Virus record (IMG/VR): IMGVR_UViG_3300027291_000115
Location: 1-32,259 of that record
Origin: a virus
Strand: one strand, 5' to 3'
Length of the DNA stretch: 32,259 nt
A program made the translations under genes and the position numbers. Below the pieces are notes generated by a model. That model made no database searches, was not told the origin of the DNA, and saw only the letters and a program-made list of their open reading frames with translations. Of the stretch, positions 1 to 8,361 are shown one piece after another. Numbering within the stretch: position 1 is the stretch's first letter; each line of letters starts with the position of its first letter.

Positions 1-632
1 CTGGCGCTGTTGGCAGCTTGGGTGTATTGCTTTAACGCCAGCAAGGTGAAGGCCAGGTTGTTGTGCGCGTTGGCGTCTTTGGGAAACAGCTTGACGGTCT
101 CGGTTTTGACTTGCAAGGCCTCTTGCAGCTTGCCCGCATCGTGCAGCACTGCGCCCAGTATCTGCCAGCCCAGCGGGTGGCTGGGGTAGTCGTCCATCAG
201 CAAGCGGGCTGCAATCTCGGTGCTCAAGTGGCTGCCTTGGCTGTAGAGCTTGAGCAGCCCTTCTTGGCGCACTTGGGGTGGCTCTTGAATGGCATGCGCC
301 AGCGCTTGCAGTGGCTCTGTGGGCAACCCCACGTCGATGGCCTCCTCCAGCAAATCGCGGGCGCGGGCCATGTTGTCGCTTTGCTGGTAGGCCGACAGCA
401 ACCTGACCCAGTGCCCCATGACAGCGGGCTCGGCCTGCAAGGCTTGTTCTAAAGACGCGATGGCTTGAGCGGGCCTGCCGCAGCGCAGCAACAAGCCCCC
501 CAAACGGGCGTGCACCAACGGGTGTGAGGGCAGCAGCACCAACAAACCCCGGTACAGCTTGATGGCCGCCTCTGCCTTGCCGCGTTGCTCTAGCGCTTGG
601 GCGTGCTGAAGGGTTTGGGCCAGCGAGGTCAT
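1..632 (-). CDS. TPR-repeat protein, 3' end beyond the left edge
   Basis: An uninterrupted minus-strand frame of 210 codons begins at an ATG (630-632) and leaves the window without a stop. The protein is helical and shows degenerate tetratricopeptide repeats. One run includes AEAAIKLYRGLL, PLVHARLGGLLLRCGRPAQA and SLEQALQAEPA. Another near the edge includes GWQILGAVLHDAGKLQEA and ANAHNNLAFTLLALKQY. TPR scaffolds of this kind often form the N-terminal half of SPINDLY-type glycosyltransferases or sulfotransferases, but the catalytic half would lie outside the window, so this is only a possibility. It lies 50 bp downstream of MT1 on the same strand, probably in one operon. No convincing Shine-Dalgarno sequence precedes the ATG. 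Confidence 0.8.
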   Translation of the reverse strand, partial: MTSLAQTLQHAQALEQRGKAEAAIKLYRGLLVLLPSHPLVHARLGGLLLRCGRPAQAIASLEQALQAEPAVMGHWVRLLSAYQQSDNMARARDLLEEAIDVGLPTEPLQALAHAIQEPPQVRQEGLLKLYSQGSHLSTEIAARLLMDDYPSHPLGWQILGAVLHDAGKLQEALQVKTETVKLFPKDANAHNNLAFTLLALKQYTQAANSA

Positions 633-682
633 GGGAGGAATCTGAACTCTGCAAACGCCAAAGGCGCGGATTGCCTTTGAGG

Positions 683-1294
683 TTAGGTGGTCAGCGGAAA
701 GTGCAGCGCTGCCAACTCGCGCATATCGGCTTCAGTCCGAACGCTCTTGCTGGCCAAGGCAAACAGGTCGAAGTTGGGCGCAAAGCCACGGGCCATGCTG
801 GCCACGGTCTGAAAGCCCGATGCACGCAAAGTGCCGTCAAGGACTTTTTGGGTGAACCCGCAGCGGTGAGCCATGTACAGGTTGCCTTGGGCCATGGCGG
901 GGCGGTGGCCATAAAGAATATCGAGCGGCGCAATCGGGCCAGCAGGCGAAGAATAGGCCGCATCGGTGAGTTTGTCATCGGCGATCAATGCACAGACCGA
1001 TTGAAGGTCGGGGCAGGTGACCACAAAGAAGCCATCGGGTTTTAGCACGCGCAAGAACTCAGCCAAGGCCAAAGGCACTTCGTGCGGGTACAGGTGTTCG
1101 ATGTTGTGGCTGGAGTAAATGGCGTCCACCGATTCAGATGCCACCGCCGACATGTCGGTCATGGTGCCAATGACATCAGGGGAGACAGAAGGATCAATGT
1201 CCAGCCGGATTTCTGTCCAGTCAGGGGTGTTGAAGCCCTTGGTGGTGCGGTCTTTGCGTTTGGGGCCGCAGCCGACATGGAGGAGGGATTTCAT
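683..1294 (-). CDS. SAM-dependent methyltransferase MT1, S-layer-linked paralogue
   Basis: The 203-residue protein is a small class I methyltransferase of the methyltransferase-11 type. The SAM-binding loop is HVGCG at residues 6-10. An acidic LDID follows at about residue 31, SHNIEHLYPHE at about 62-72, and LRVLKPDGFFVVTCPDLQ is a typical post-I strand. The substrate is unknown, and a sugar or surface glycan is plausible from context. It sits just after the terminator of the first S-layer-like gene. It is closely similar along its whole length to the 201-residue protein at 14632-15237, which has the same position behind the second S-layer-like gene. The ATG at 1294 is chosen because both paralogues start MKS(L/F)LHVGCG there. 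No strong ribosome site is visible. Confidence 0.88.
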   Translation of the reverse strand: MKSLLHVGCGPKRKDRTTKGFNTPDWTEIRLDIDPSVSPDVIGTMTDMSAVASESVDAIYSSHNIEHLYPHEVPLALAEFLRVLKPDGFFVVTCPDLQSVCALIADDKLTDAAYSSPAGPIAPLDILYGHRPAMAQGNLYMAHRCGFTQKVLDGTLRASGFQTVASMARGFAPNFDLFALASKSVRTEADMRELAALHFPLTT

Positions 1295-1362
1295 ATGGGG
1301 TTTTGTCTAAAGGCAAAGAGGTTGCACTTAGAAAAAACCCCACCCCCTTGTGAGGGGTGGGG
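1286..1362. repeat. 77-bp duplicated block, copy 1
   Basis: The first codons of MT1, its leader and the preceding terminator form a 77-bp block. It recurs at 15229-15305 with only two mismatches, both in the AAAGAG/AAGAAG stretch. The identity ends right at the terminator stem. Flanking S-layer coding DNA is much more diverged, so this linker is either under strong selection or was recently homogenised. Confidence 0.9.
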
Positions 1363-1364
1363 TT
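1331..1364 (-). terminator. Rho-independent terminator after S-layer-like gene 1
   Basis: On the minus strand a perfect 9-bp stem (CCCCACCCC at 1354-1362 pairing with GGGGTGGGG at 1338-1346, loop 7 nt) is followed by six T at 1332-1337. It lies 32 bp after the S-layer stop codon and before MT1. It should end or attenuate the abundant S-layer message while letting some transcription reach the methyltransferase. Confidence 0.93.
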
Positions 1365-1395
1365 GCCTTTTCAGTTAATAAGATTTTATTATTAA

Positions 1396-4300
1396 TTAAT
1401 AAGAAACGAAATCGCCTGTGGCGACATCAATCACACCGGTTAATTTGCCGATCAATGTAACGTCTTGAGCTGCAATTGTGTTTGCAGCACTAACCTGTTC
1501 AATCAAATACAAGTAACCATCAGTGCCATCATTGACGAAAGCTATGAAGCTATCACCAATAGCTACTGCCGTGGTGGTCAGGCCGTTAAGGGCAGTAATA
1601 GCAACACCCATAGTGCCGTCAGCCAGAGCTGTGGTGATTTCAACAAAGCGATCAGTGTTCGCGACTACACCAGCTGCAGCGATGGTCTTCAAGGTGTCAA
1701 CCTCGGTACCCAATACGTTTGTAACCAGATCGGCAGCAAAATACAGCTTGTCAGTACCAGAAGCGAAGGCCGTTACGGTATCGCCTACTGCCCTGATCGT
1801 ATAGTCGTTGTCTGTACCTGCTGCTGAGCCAGTTTCGGTAGCGATGAGCGCGGCCGTTGTACCTGTCCACAAAACTCTGTCAGCGGATGATGTTGTTTCA
1901 GTCAACACAATAATGTCAGCGTCGTCACCGCCTGTGATTGTGTCAGCACCTAGACCACCTACGATGTAATCCACACCCGCCAGAGTCGACAATGTTTCAC
2001 CAGAAGTGCTGCCTTGGAAGTAATCGTTACCAGAAGTACCAGTCACGATCTCGAAACTGCTGAGAGTGTCAGTCACTGTTGAGAACAGTGCATCTTGCGT
2101 AGCATAGATTGCGGAGGATGAGCTTGCAGGAACGCTTGCTAACGATGCTGATATTCCAATCGTACCGCTCATTGCAGTATTGATTGTGGCAGCAGTCACA
2201 GCAGTGGCACCCAAGTTAACGGCGATACCTGTTGCTGTGCCAGTGTTCAACCCTTCAACCGCAGCAACCAAACCACCATCACCAACAGCATAGGTATCGG
2301 TACCCAAGCCGCCACTCAGAACGTCCGCACCGGCACCACCAGTGATCGTGTCAGCTGACACGCCACCTGTAATCGTGTCGGCCAAAGTGCTGCCCGTCAA
2401 TACGTTAGAAGCAGTAGCAGAACCGGTAATCGCCGATTTAATGATGGAGTTCACAGCAGACAAAGTCACACCACCAGTGTTGGTCGAACCATCAATAGTC
2501 AATGTTGTGCCAGCGCTTGTGCTGTTAGCATTCAAAGTTGTAATGGTGACAGCGCCAGAGCCAGTAACGTTCAGCGTGGTCAAGTCTGTTGCCGTTAAAG
2601 TGCCTACAGTGATTGCACCTGTGCTTGAAGATGCCAAATTAATGGTCTCTTCATTGTCAGCAGTCAATGCGGTCAAGGTTGTCCCTGTCAAACCGGTCAC
2701 AGTTAAGCTGTTTGTCGTGCTATCAACCAAACGAGTGATCGTTGCAGTTGAACCCGTAGCTGTATTGGAATAGGTGGTGATACCAGAACCAACGTTTGAG
2801 AAGATTGATGTCACACCGGCGTTTTGCAATTTAGTGAATGTACTGTTGTCCAAGAAAACAGCCATGTCATGAGTGACACCACCTGTATCACGCAATGTTT
2901 CAAATCCAGATACACCGGAAGCTGTAGCTGCTGTTCCTGCAACAGCCAAGGAAAGTATGTCAGTACCTTCGCCACCCGCAATAGTGTTGCCTGCTGTCAG
3001 TGTTGCAGCAATGGTGTCATTGCCTGAACCACCGTCTACGCTGTCCGAAGCACCGCCACCTGTAGTGATGGTGTCATTGCCGTCACCGCCCAACAAAGTA
3101 TCGTTGCCTGCACCGCCAGTGATGACGTCGTTGCCTGCACCGCCGCTGATGGAGGATGCCGAGTCACCAATCAGCGTATCAGAGTTGCCTGAGCCTGTGA
3201 TGCTGGTTACGCCTACAGCAGCAGCACCCATAGTCAGAACAGCTGAACCTGTCAGGCCAGATGCGTCGATGACGTTTGCGGTAATTGCACCCGTGGTCAC
3301 AACACTGTTAGAGCCCGAAATATTCAATGTGGTTGTACCACCAGAGTCAGCTGCCAATGTGATGGTTGCCACGTCTTGCTGAGTAGCAGCGCCACCCGTG
3401 CCAGATGTAGTGATGTTGACTGTTTCAAAGCCATTCACTGCGACGGCCATGCCATTCAAGGCGTCAACTGCGGAGCCATTGTTGGCAATGGTCAGTGAGT
3501 CGGTTGTTGCGACGCCAGTGTCGTTCACGGTCAAACCAGTGGTTGACAAACCAGCAGTCAGCTTTACGGTTTTTGTACCTGCTTCAAATGTGATCACGCT
3601 GGCGCCAGCGTTGGCAACAGCCAATTCGACAGTCGAAATGCCTGCTTGAACGCTTGCTGTGGTCAGGGTGTTGCCTGCCAGTGCGTCAGAAACGGTGATC
3701 TCTTCGAAGTTTGTGATCAACGGTGTTGTCAGAGCTGTCAAGGCTGTCAAGTCAGCAACGACGCCAACCAAATCATCCGTACCGTCACCGCCATTGACTG
3801 TGTCAGTGGCCGTCAATGCACCAGTGGCAAAGGTCACACGGTCGTTACCCGCACCTGCGGAGATCGAGTCCACAGCGACAACTGCACGAGTAATAGCGTC
3901 GTTACCAGCACCACCAGTGATGGTAGAAGCTGTTGCGCCAGCGGCAGTCAGTGTGATAGCACCAGTCGCTGTAGAAGCGTCGATGGTGGTTGCTGTTGCG
4001 TTAGCAAGCGTTGTGAATGTCAAAGCTTTGTCGCCAGTGATATTCAAGGTGGTCACGCTATCGGCAATCAGGTCAGCCAATGTGTTGGCCGAGCCTGTTG
4101 AATTCAAGGTAATGGTCTCAACGCCGGCAACAGTCAGAGTTGCTGCACCAGTTACGTTTGACAGACCAACAGTTGCGGAGTCACTGGTGCCCGTAACGCT
4201 GGAATAAGTCAAAACCTGAGCTGCGATGGCTGTGTCCTTGATGGTCACTGCCTGCGTAGTTGCGATTCCAGAGATAGTCAAACCAACGGTGGAGCCTTGG

Positions 4301-4562
4301 TTGGTCAAGCTGGTGATACCGCTGGCATTGCCCAAGTTGACTGTAGATGCAGTTGTTGTGTTTGTTAGTGTGACCGATTCAATGTTAGCAACTTTGGCAG
4401 GAGTAACAGAACCAATCACTACCGCGAACATCTCATCGGTACCATCACCACCATCCAGTTGGTCGCCCGAGTTCAGTGTTTGCAGACCAGCAGTGCTCAA
4501 GCCAGCATCAAAGCTATCGTCGCCTGTTCCACCGGTAAAATTGTTTGTACCTGTAGTGAGCG
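1396..4562 (-). pseudogene. S-layer/RTX-like surface protein 1, body without its 5' end
   Basis: About 1,054 codons of a giant Thr/Ala/Gly/Asp-rich protein are present. RTX-type calcium-binding nonapeptide repeats of the GGxGxDxx form cluster around the middle (GGAGNDVITGGAGNDTLLGG) and near the C-terminus (GGLGADTITGGDDAD). The remainder is beta-strand repeat with almost no Lys, Arg or Cys. Such proteins are usually secreted by a type I ABC exporter through an uncleaved C-terminal signal and assemble on the surface. The frame ends upstream at 4562, just before LTTGTNNFTGG. A stop codon and mobile-element DNA follow, with no ATG and no ribosome site. The only in-frame early start is a TTG at 4500. 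As it stands the gene is probably silent. It may be a stored cassette rather than a decayed gene, because the reading frame is intact to its stop. Confidence 0.85.
4537..4562. other. Putative attachment site 1 at the S-layer LTT codons
   Basis: AAAATTGTTT, four variable bases and CTGTAGTGAGCG match 18530-18555 at 23 of 26 positions. Similarity to the second locus stops exactly after 4562. On the minus strand the core CGCTCACTACAG encodes the LTT of a motif common near the start of RTX/S-layer repeat regions. To the right lie an XRE gene and a tyrosine integrase, as expected of an attL junction. The crossover position within the core cannot be fixed from one sequence. Confidence 0.72.
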
Positions 4563-4767
4563 GACCAATCTCTGATCCTCTAAGCTGTTGATTTAATTGA
4601 GGATTTTTACAGTTTCGCGGAACTTATTGATACATCCTGTATCTTTCCTGATATTTTGTGAATCCTTTTACGGGTGGCGGTTTGTGCGCCATCTCTAAGT
4701 GCTTGATCCCGATGCCTTTTTCAGCCGGGAGCTTGGCTGAGTTACCTGCGGCAATCCTGAGTTGGCC
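4563..4767. other. Element 1 left arm, non-coding
   Basis: These 205 bp lie between the junction core and the regulator gene. I see no convincing gene. The stretch holds one perfect inverted repeat at 4629-4643, listed separately, and AT-rich runs that could serve as integrase arm sites. Confidence 0.5.
4629..4643. promoter_or_regulatory. Inverted-repeat operator candidate GATACA-N3-TGTATC
   Basis: A perfect 6+3+6 palindrome lies in the element's left arm. A near-copy, GATACA-ATT-TGTAGC, sits at 5129-5143 over the integrase promoter. Two copies of one dyad, one in the attachment arm and one at the regulator/integrase promoter, suggest a common DNA-binding protein. The XRE product of 4768-5112 is the obvious candidate. 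Confidence 0.55.
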
Positions 4768-5112
4768 TCATTCGCCCTTGTTGATAAGGCCGTTTATCTG
4801 CTCCATGACCTTCTTAGTCTCCTCGACCTCCTTGCGGTTCATCTCATCAAACTGGGGCTGCAAGGCCAAATTCTTGACCACCATGGTGAAGCCTCTTTCT
4901 GGTTGATGGTCAGAAAACTCCACCCCAGACTTGCGCAGTGCATCTTTGATCTTTTCGGCTGTATCCAGTTTGGGCTGCATGGTGAAAGATTCGATTCGAG
5001 CCACTGTAGGCCTTGCGATGCCTGCCCTTTTGGCCAATTCCGTTTGGCTCCAGCCGAGCACGGTTCTTCCGGCCTTGATCTGAACAGCAAAGCGAAAAAC
5101 ATTTTCTTGCAT
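4768..5112 (-). CDS. XRE-family HTH regulator of element 1
   Basis: The 114-residue protein has a Cro/CI-type helix-turn-helix at about residues 11-41. It includes LGWSQTELAKRAGIARPTVA, then an RIE turn. The C-terminal half is charged and helical. It is divergent from the integrase with a 56-bp gap, and probably represses or times integrase expression. Element 2 has a related but shorter protein in the same place, with a shared LGWS(Q/R)..L..(R)AGI pattern. The ATG at 5112 is preferred. A GTG directly before it (5115) is equally possible because no clear ribosome site separates them. Confidence 0.87.
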   Translation of the reverse strand: MQENVFRFAVQIKAGRTVLGWSQTELAKRAGIARPTVARIESFTMQPKLDTAEKIKDALRKSGVEFSDHQPERGFTMVVKNLALQPQFDEMNRKEVEETKKVMEQINGLINKGE

Positions 5113-5143
5113 CACTCAAGACTTTCATGATACAATTTGTAGC
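5107..5143 (+). promoter_or_regulatory. Integrase promoter with overlapping dyad operator
   Basis: TTGCAT (5107-5112) and TACAAT (5131-5136), 18 bp apart, form a good sigma-70-type promoter for the integrase. The GATACA-ATT-TGTAGC dyad (5129-5143) covers the -10 box, so a protein bound there would block transcription. A wider TGATAC/GTATCA pair at 5128-5133 and 5150-5155 may extend the operator. This is read from sequence only. Confidence 0.55.
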
Positions 5144-5168
5144 GTGACAGTATCAAAGGATATCCTTC

Positions 5169-6365
5169 ATGGCTCAAATTTTACTCACCCAAGCGCTTGT
5201 CAAAACTGCCGTGTGCCCAAATGACCAAACTAAGCAGGAAATTACTGATAAAGGATGCAAAGGACTGATCCTTGAAGTTAGACAAAGCGGAGGCAAAACA
5301 TATTATCTAAGATACACCAACCATCGTGGGAAGCAACGACAGTATCGTATCGGGAACGCCACAGTTTTGACCTTGTCACAAGCCAGAAGCAAGTCAAAAC
5401 TAGCGCTAAATCAGGCTGCCTTGGGCCAAGACCCCTGCGAAGAGAAAGAGCAGACCAAGAGCGTCCCCACCTTCGCGGATTTCATTGCTGACCAGTACAT
5501 GCCCTATGTCAAGTCGTACAAGCGGTCGTGGGACACCGATGTGAGCCTGCTCAAGAACCACCTGTTACCTCGGTTCGGCAAGCGCTACATGGATGAGATC
5601 ACCCGCCACGACATCGTCAAGATGCACGCCGACCGCAAAGCTTCGGGGGCGGCTGCTGGATCAGCCAATCGGCTTCTCATTTTGATGAGGTACATATTCA
5701 ACCTGACCCTCAAGTGGGAGGTGCCGGGCATCAAGTCCAACCCCTGCAAGGGTATCCCGCTGATGGAAGAGAACAACAAGATGGAGCGGTACTTGTCAGT
5801 TGATGAGGCCGAGCGCTTGTATGGGGCGGTGTGCAAGAGCGAGAACACCATGCTCAAGTACATCGTGCCGATGCTCATCCTCACAGGAGCCAGAAAGCGC
5901 GAAGTGCTGGACGCCCGATGGCAAGACTTTGATCTGGACCGCAGGGCTTGGCGTATCCCCATCAGCAAATCAGGCAAGGCTCGGCATGTGCCTCTATCAG
6001 ACGGTGCACTGGCGCTTCTAGCCACCATGCCCCACTTGACGGATTGCAAGTGGGCGTTTGCTAACCCTGAGACGGGCAAGCCGTATGTATCGATCTTTTG
6101 CGCTTGGAACACAGCGCGTAAGAGCGTAGGGCTGTCGGATGTTCGGATGCACGATTTACGGCACAGTTTCGCGAGTCTGCTGATCAACTCAGGTCGCACC
6201 TTGTACGAGGTGCAGCACATCCTCGGGCACACGCAGGTCAAGACCACACAGAGATACGCCCACCTCAGTCAGGACACCTTACTGGCTGCGGCCAATTCAG
6301 CAACGACTGCTTTGGGAGCAGCAATGCGGCCCATGGTGCAACCCGTCCTTTCTTTTACCGCTTGA
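5169..6365 (+). CDS. int: Tyrosine recombinase/integrase of element 1
   Basis: This 398-residue phage-type integrase has an N-terminal arm-binding domain (DUF4102-like, about 1-95), a SAM-like core-binding domain (about 100-185) and a catalytic domain. The catalytic residues appear intact: R242 in TGARKRE, H328 and R331 in HDLRH, H354 in LGH and nucleophile Y363 in RYAHL. It should catalyse integration and excision at the adjacent core. It is clearly related to the integrase at 19227-20441, especially in the core-binding domain (KRSW.TD..L..NHLLP), which fits use of the same target. The start ATG is preceded by AAAGGA at 8-bp spacing. Confidence 0.95.
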   Translation: MAQILLTQALVKTAVCPNDQTKQEITDKGCKGLILEVRQSGGKTYYLRYTNHRGKQRQYRIGNATVLTLSQARSKSKLALNQAALGQDPCEEKEQTKSVPTFADFIADQYMPYVKSYKRSWDTDVSLLKNHLLPRFGKRYMDEITRHDIVKMHADRKASGAAAGSANRLLILMRYIFNLTLKWEVPGIKSNPCKGIPLMEENNKMERYLSVDEAERLYGAVCKSENTMLKYIVPMLILTGARKREVLDARWQDFDLDRRAWRIPISKSGKARHVPLSDGALALLATMPHLTDCKWAFANPETGKPYVSIFCAWNTARKSVGLSDVRMHDLRHSFASLLINSGRTLYEVQHILGHTQVKTTQRYAHLSQDTLLAAANSATTALGAAMRPMVQPVLSFTA

Positions 6366-6386
6366 TTTTTTACCAAAGGAGCCACC

Positions 6387-6677
6387 ATGACCAAAATACT
6401 CTTACAAGAATTCGTCGCCGAGCCAACTTGCGCCATCGGTCAAATCCCACCAGTCACGGATGCCCTTGACGCTGAATGGGTGATCTTTTTGGACGGTGAT
6501 GTCACCAACACGGATGCATCAAACATCATTGATTTCAAAAAATACCAAGATGAGTACACCTACGAAGACTACTTAATGAACTTCGAGCTGATTGATCAGC
6601 TTTTTGAAACATGCCTGAGCCTTCAGGAAAAATTGATGCAGGCTCAAGAGGTTGTAAGCAAACTTCAAAAGCACTAA
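6387..6677 (+). CDS. Small acidic protein of unknown function
   Basis: The 96-residue acidic protein ends in a probable coiled coil (from about residue 70, LFETCLSLQEKLMQAQEVV). I do not recognise a family. It follows the integrase by 21 bp with a good AAAGGAG site and is likely co-transcribed with it. That position is common for directionality factors or small accessory proteins, but it lacks an evident helix-turn-helix, so no role is assigned. Confidence 0.68.
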   Translation: MTKILLQEFVAEPTCAIGQIPPVTDALDAEWVIFLDGDVTNTDASNIIDFKKYQDEYTYEDYLMNFELIDQLFETCLSLQEKLMQAQEVVSKLQKH

Positions 6678-6684
6678 CCCCATC

Positions 6685-6706
6685 TGTAGCAAAAATAGCA
6701 GTAGCA
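6685..6706 (+). repeat. 22-bp inverted repeat, left copy, flanking higBA
   Basis: The sequence begins TGTAGCAAAAA and ends AGCAGTAGCA. Its exact reverse complement lies at 7477-7498, so a perfect pair encloses an 814-bp segment holding only the toxin-antitoxin module. Each copy contains three TAGCA units. No target-site duplication is apparent next to the ends. Confidence 0.9.
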
Positions 6707-6723
6707 CACTCCAATTAAAATAT

Positions 6724-6752
6724 TTGCAATGATCCCAAATTGGGAACATAAT
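6724..6752 (+). promoter_or_regulatory. higBA promoter with palindromic operator in the spacer
   Basis: TTGCAA (6724-6729) and CATAAT (6747-6752) are exactly 17 bp apart. The palindrome TCCCAAATTGGGA (6733-6745) fills the spacer, the usual place for an antitoxin operator. Transcription would start about 6758-6760, at the toxin ATG itself, which suggests a leaderless higB message. No ribosome site precedes that ATG. Confidence 0.6.
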
Positions 6753-6757
6753 AAGCC

Positions 6758-7051
6758 ATGAGAATTGTTGCCCTTTCTACGCTTCGAGCTTTTTGGCTCA
6801 AACACCCGGATGCGGAGGTACCCCTAAGGGCTTGGTACACGCTGGCCAGCCGTGCCAACTGGAAGACCCCAACCCAGATCAAGGGAGCATACAGGGCAGC
6901 CAGTTTTGTCGGCAGCAACCGTGTTGTCTTCAACATCAAGGGCAATGACTACAGGCTGGTGGTACTGGTGCGTTACGACAAGGGGCTTATGTTTGTCCGC
7001 TTTGTAGGCACGCACGCGCAGTACGACCGAACAGACGTCACAACGGTATAG
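6758..7051 (+). CDS. higB: HigB-type toxin, mRNA interferase
   Basis: The 97-residue basic protein matches the HigB toxin family (RelE-like fold; cleaves mRNA on the ribosome). Recognisable parts are the N-terminal WLKHPDAEVPLRAWY region, NWKTP, the RVVFNIKGNDYRL strand pair and the terminal FVGTHAQYDR, which carries the conserved His and Tyr/Asp. Toxin-first order with the antitoxin 9 bp downstream is characteristic of higBA. Expression is probably repressed by HigA at the spacer palindrome. Confidence 0.92.
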   Translation: MRIVALSTLRAFWLKHPDAEVPLRAWYTLASRANWKTPTQIKGAYRAASFVGSNRVVFNIKGNDYRLVVLVRYDKGLMFVRFVGTHAQYDRTDVTTV

Positions 7052-7060
7052 GAGTTCATC

Positions 7061-7444
7061 ATGGAAATTCGCCCCATTCACACTAAAAAAGACCACAAGG
7101 CCGCTCTGCTTGAGATTGAGCAACTGTGGGATGCGCCTGCCAAGTCACCCCAAGCGGATCGGTTGGAGGTTCTCACTTTGCTGGTAGAACAGTTTGAGAA
7201 GCAGCACTACCCCATTCATGATGTTGACCCCATTGAGTTCATCGAGCACGTCATGGAAAGTCGTGGTTTGACTCGCAAGGATCTTGAGCATTTGATTGGG
7301 TCAAGAGGCCGGGTGGCTGATGTCCTGAACAGAGTGCGCCCCTTGACTCTGGAGATGATCCGCCGTTTGGTTACACAACTTGAGCTTCCTGCGGAAGTGT
7401 TGGTTCGGCCTTACGCCATGCGGGAAGACCTGCTTGCGGCTTGA
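7061..7444 (+). CDS. higA: HigA-type antitoxin
   Basis: The 127-residue HTH protein is of the HigA family. The N-terminal part (about 1-60) would bind the toxin. The XRE-type helix-turn-helix spans about 63-105 (VMESRGLTRKDLEHLIGSRG, then RVADVLNRVRPLTLEMIRRL). A strong ribosome site, AGGAG, lies 7 bp before the ATG. It neutralises HigB and should autorepress the operon. In a mobile element such a pair favours retention of the element. Confidence 0.92.
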   Translation: MEIRPIHTKKDHKAALLEIEQLWDAPAKSPQADRLEVLTLLVEQFEKQHYPIHDVDPIEFIEHVMESRGLTRKDLEHLIGSRGRVADVLNRVRPLTLEMIRRLVTQLELPAEVLVRPYAMREDLLAA

Positions 7445-7476
7445 ACGCGATCACCAATAAATCACATCTACCCGGC

Positions 7477-7498
7477 TGCTACTGCTATTTTTGCTACA
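7477..7498 (-). repeat. 22-bp inverted repeat, right copy, flanking higBA
   Basis: This is the exact reverse complement of 6685-6706. It ends 4 bp before the start codon of the next gene, so besides being a cassette end it could act as a promoter or operator for that gene. Confidence 0.9.
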
Positions 7499-7501
7499 AA
7501 T

Positions 7502-8101
7502 ATGGATGGAGTCCGTAAAGCGATAAACATGCAAAGCGAGGCTAAGCGCCTCAGGGCACTGGCCCCTGAATACGATCCTGTTCGCTGTGATTTTGACTTG
7601 GGGCTGGCCAATGAGATGGAGCGAGAAGCACAGGTCCTGCTGATACCTGAACAGCCTCTTCAAGCAGGCCTTGGAGGCGAGATCATCCCGCCGATGAAGG
7701 ATGGCCTTCCCGGGCTGGAATCAGTCCTCCAAATGCCTGATTTACTCGACCTTGAAGCCAGTGTTCAACGTTCAAATTTGATCGAACGCGCTGGTGTTTT
7801 GGAGTTGGGCATAGAGACGGCCAAGGACACTCGGGCGCAAGGCTCGGTCCAGAAGATGATCAGCCACCAGATGGCAGCGGCACACAAACGGGCGATGAAC
7901 CTCTTGGCCGAGTCTCAGGAGACAAAGGACGTTGATGTGGCCTGCAAGAAGGCCCGTACAGCGGCCAAGATGATGGACGCCTTCAGCAGGGCGGCCTTGA
8001 CCCTTCAGAGGCTTCAAACGGGAGCAAGTCAGGTGGTGCAGGTACAGCACGTACAGGTCAACGGTCCAGCCGTCATCGGCATGGGGGGCCATCAAAAATG
8101 A
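7502..8101 (+). CDS. Phage-type hypothetical protein, partner of the HGGKST protein
   Basis: The 199-residue helical protein ends with a RLQTGASQVVQVQHVQVNG segment and a short Gly-rich tail. Proteins with a similar VQHV.V ending followed by an HGG.STG protein recur as a gene pair in proteobacterial prophages and integrative elements. Their function is unknown to me. It overlaps the next gene by 4 bp (ATGA), so the two are translationally coupled. The ATG at 7502 has no ribosome site. A second in-frame start (MQSEAKRLRAL, 7529) is possible. Confidence 0.75.
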   Translation: MDGVRKAINMQSEAKRLRALAPEYDPVRCDFDLGLANEMEREAQVLLIPEQPLQAGLGGEIIPPMKDGLPGLESVLQMPDLLDLEASVQRSNLIERAGVLELGIETAKDTRAQGSVQKMISHQMAAAHKRAMNLLAESQETKDVDVACKKARTAAKMMDAFSRAALTLQRLQTGASQVVQVQHVQVNGPAVIGMGGHQK

Positions 8102-8361
8102 CGCACAAGCCTATGCACCAAGCAAGGCAGGCGTTGTCCCTTCATCCAAAGTGCGGAGCCAAGTGCAGGAGCGGTGAGCCTTGCAAGAACGCAGCGATGA
8201 AGAACGGACGTTGCAGGATGCACGGAGGAAAGTCCACGGGTGCGCCGATCAAGCACGGTCAGAGGACAAAGGCGGCCCTCGCACAAAGAAGAGAAGACAG
8301 ACGCCTGATCATGGCTTTGAGGAAGGTTTCTTTGCCCGGTGAGCAACGTCTGGTCGAGTAA
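8098..8361 (+). CDS. HGGKSTGAP-motif small phage protein
   Basis: The 87-residue basic protein has four closely spaced Cys (CGAKCRSGEPC and GRC) followed by RMHGGKSTGAP and a GQRT segment. The Cys/His arrangement (C.AK...G.PC....M.NGRC.MHGG) looks like a small metal-binding nucleic-acid module. The family is common in phages and integrative elements next to the upstream partner, without an assigned role that I can name with certainty. Its 3' end overlaps the convergent polymerase-like gene by 53 bp. Confidence 0.8.
   Translation: MTHKPMHQARQALSLHPKCGAKCRSGEPCKNAAMKNGRCRMHGGKSTGAPIKHGQRTKAALAQRREDRRLIMALRKVSLPGEQRLVE

Noticed and set aside
2342-4207. Many repeated short motifs in the S-layer genes that could be taken for CRISPR-like or tandem DNA repeats (also at 15600-18400).
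   Set aside because: They are codons for GGxGxDxx repeats. Spacing is in multiples of codons, with no constant repeat/spacer pattern.
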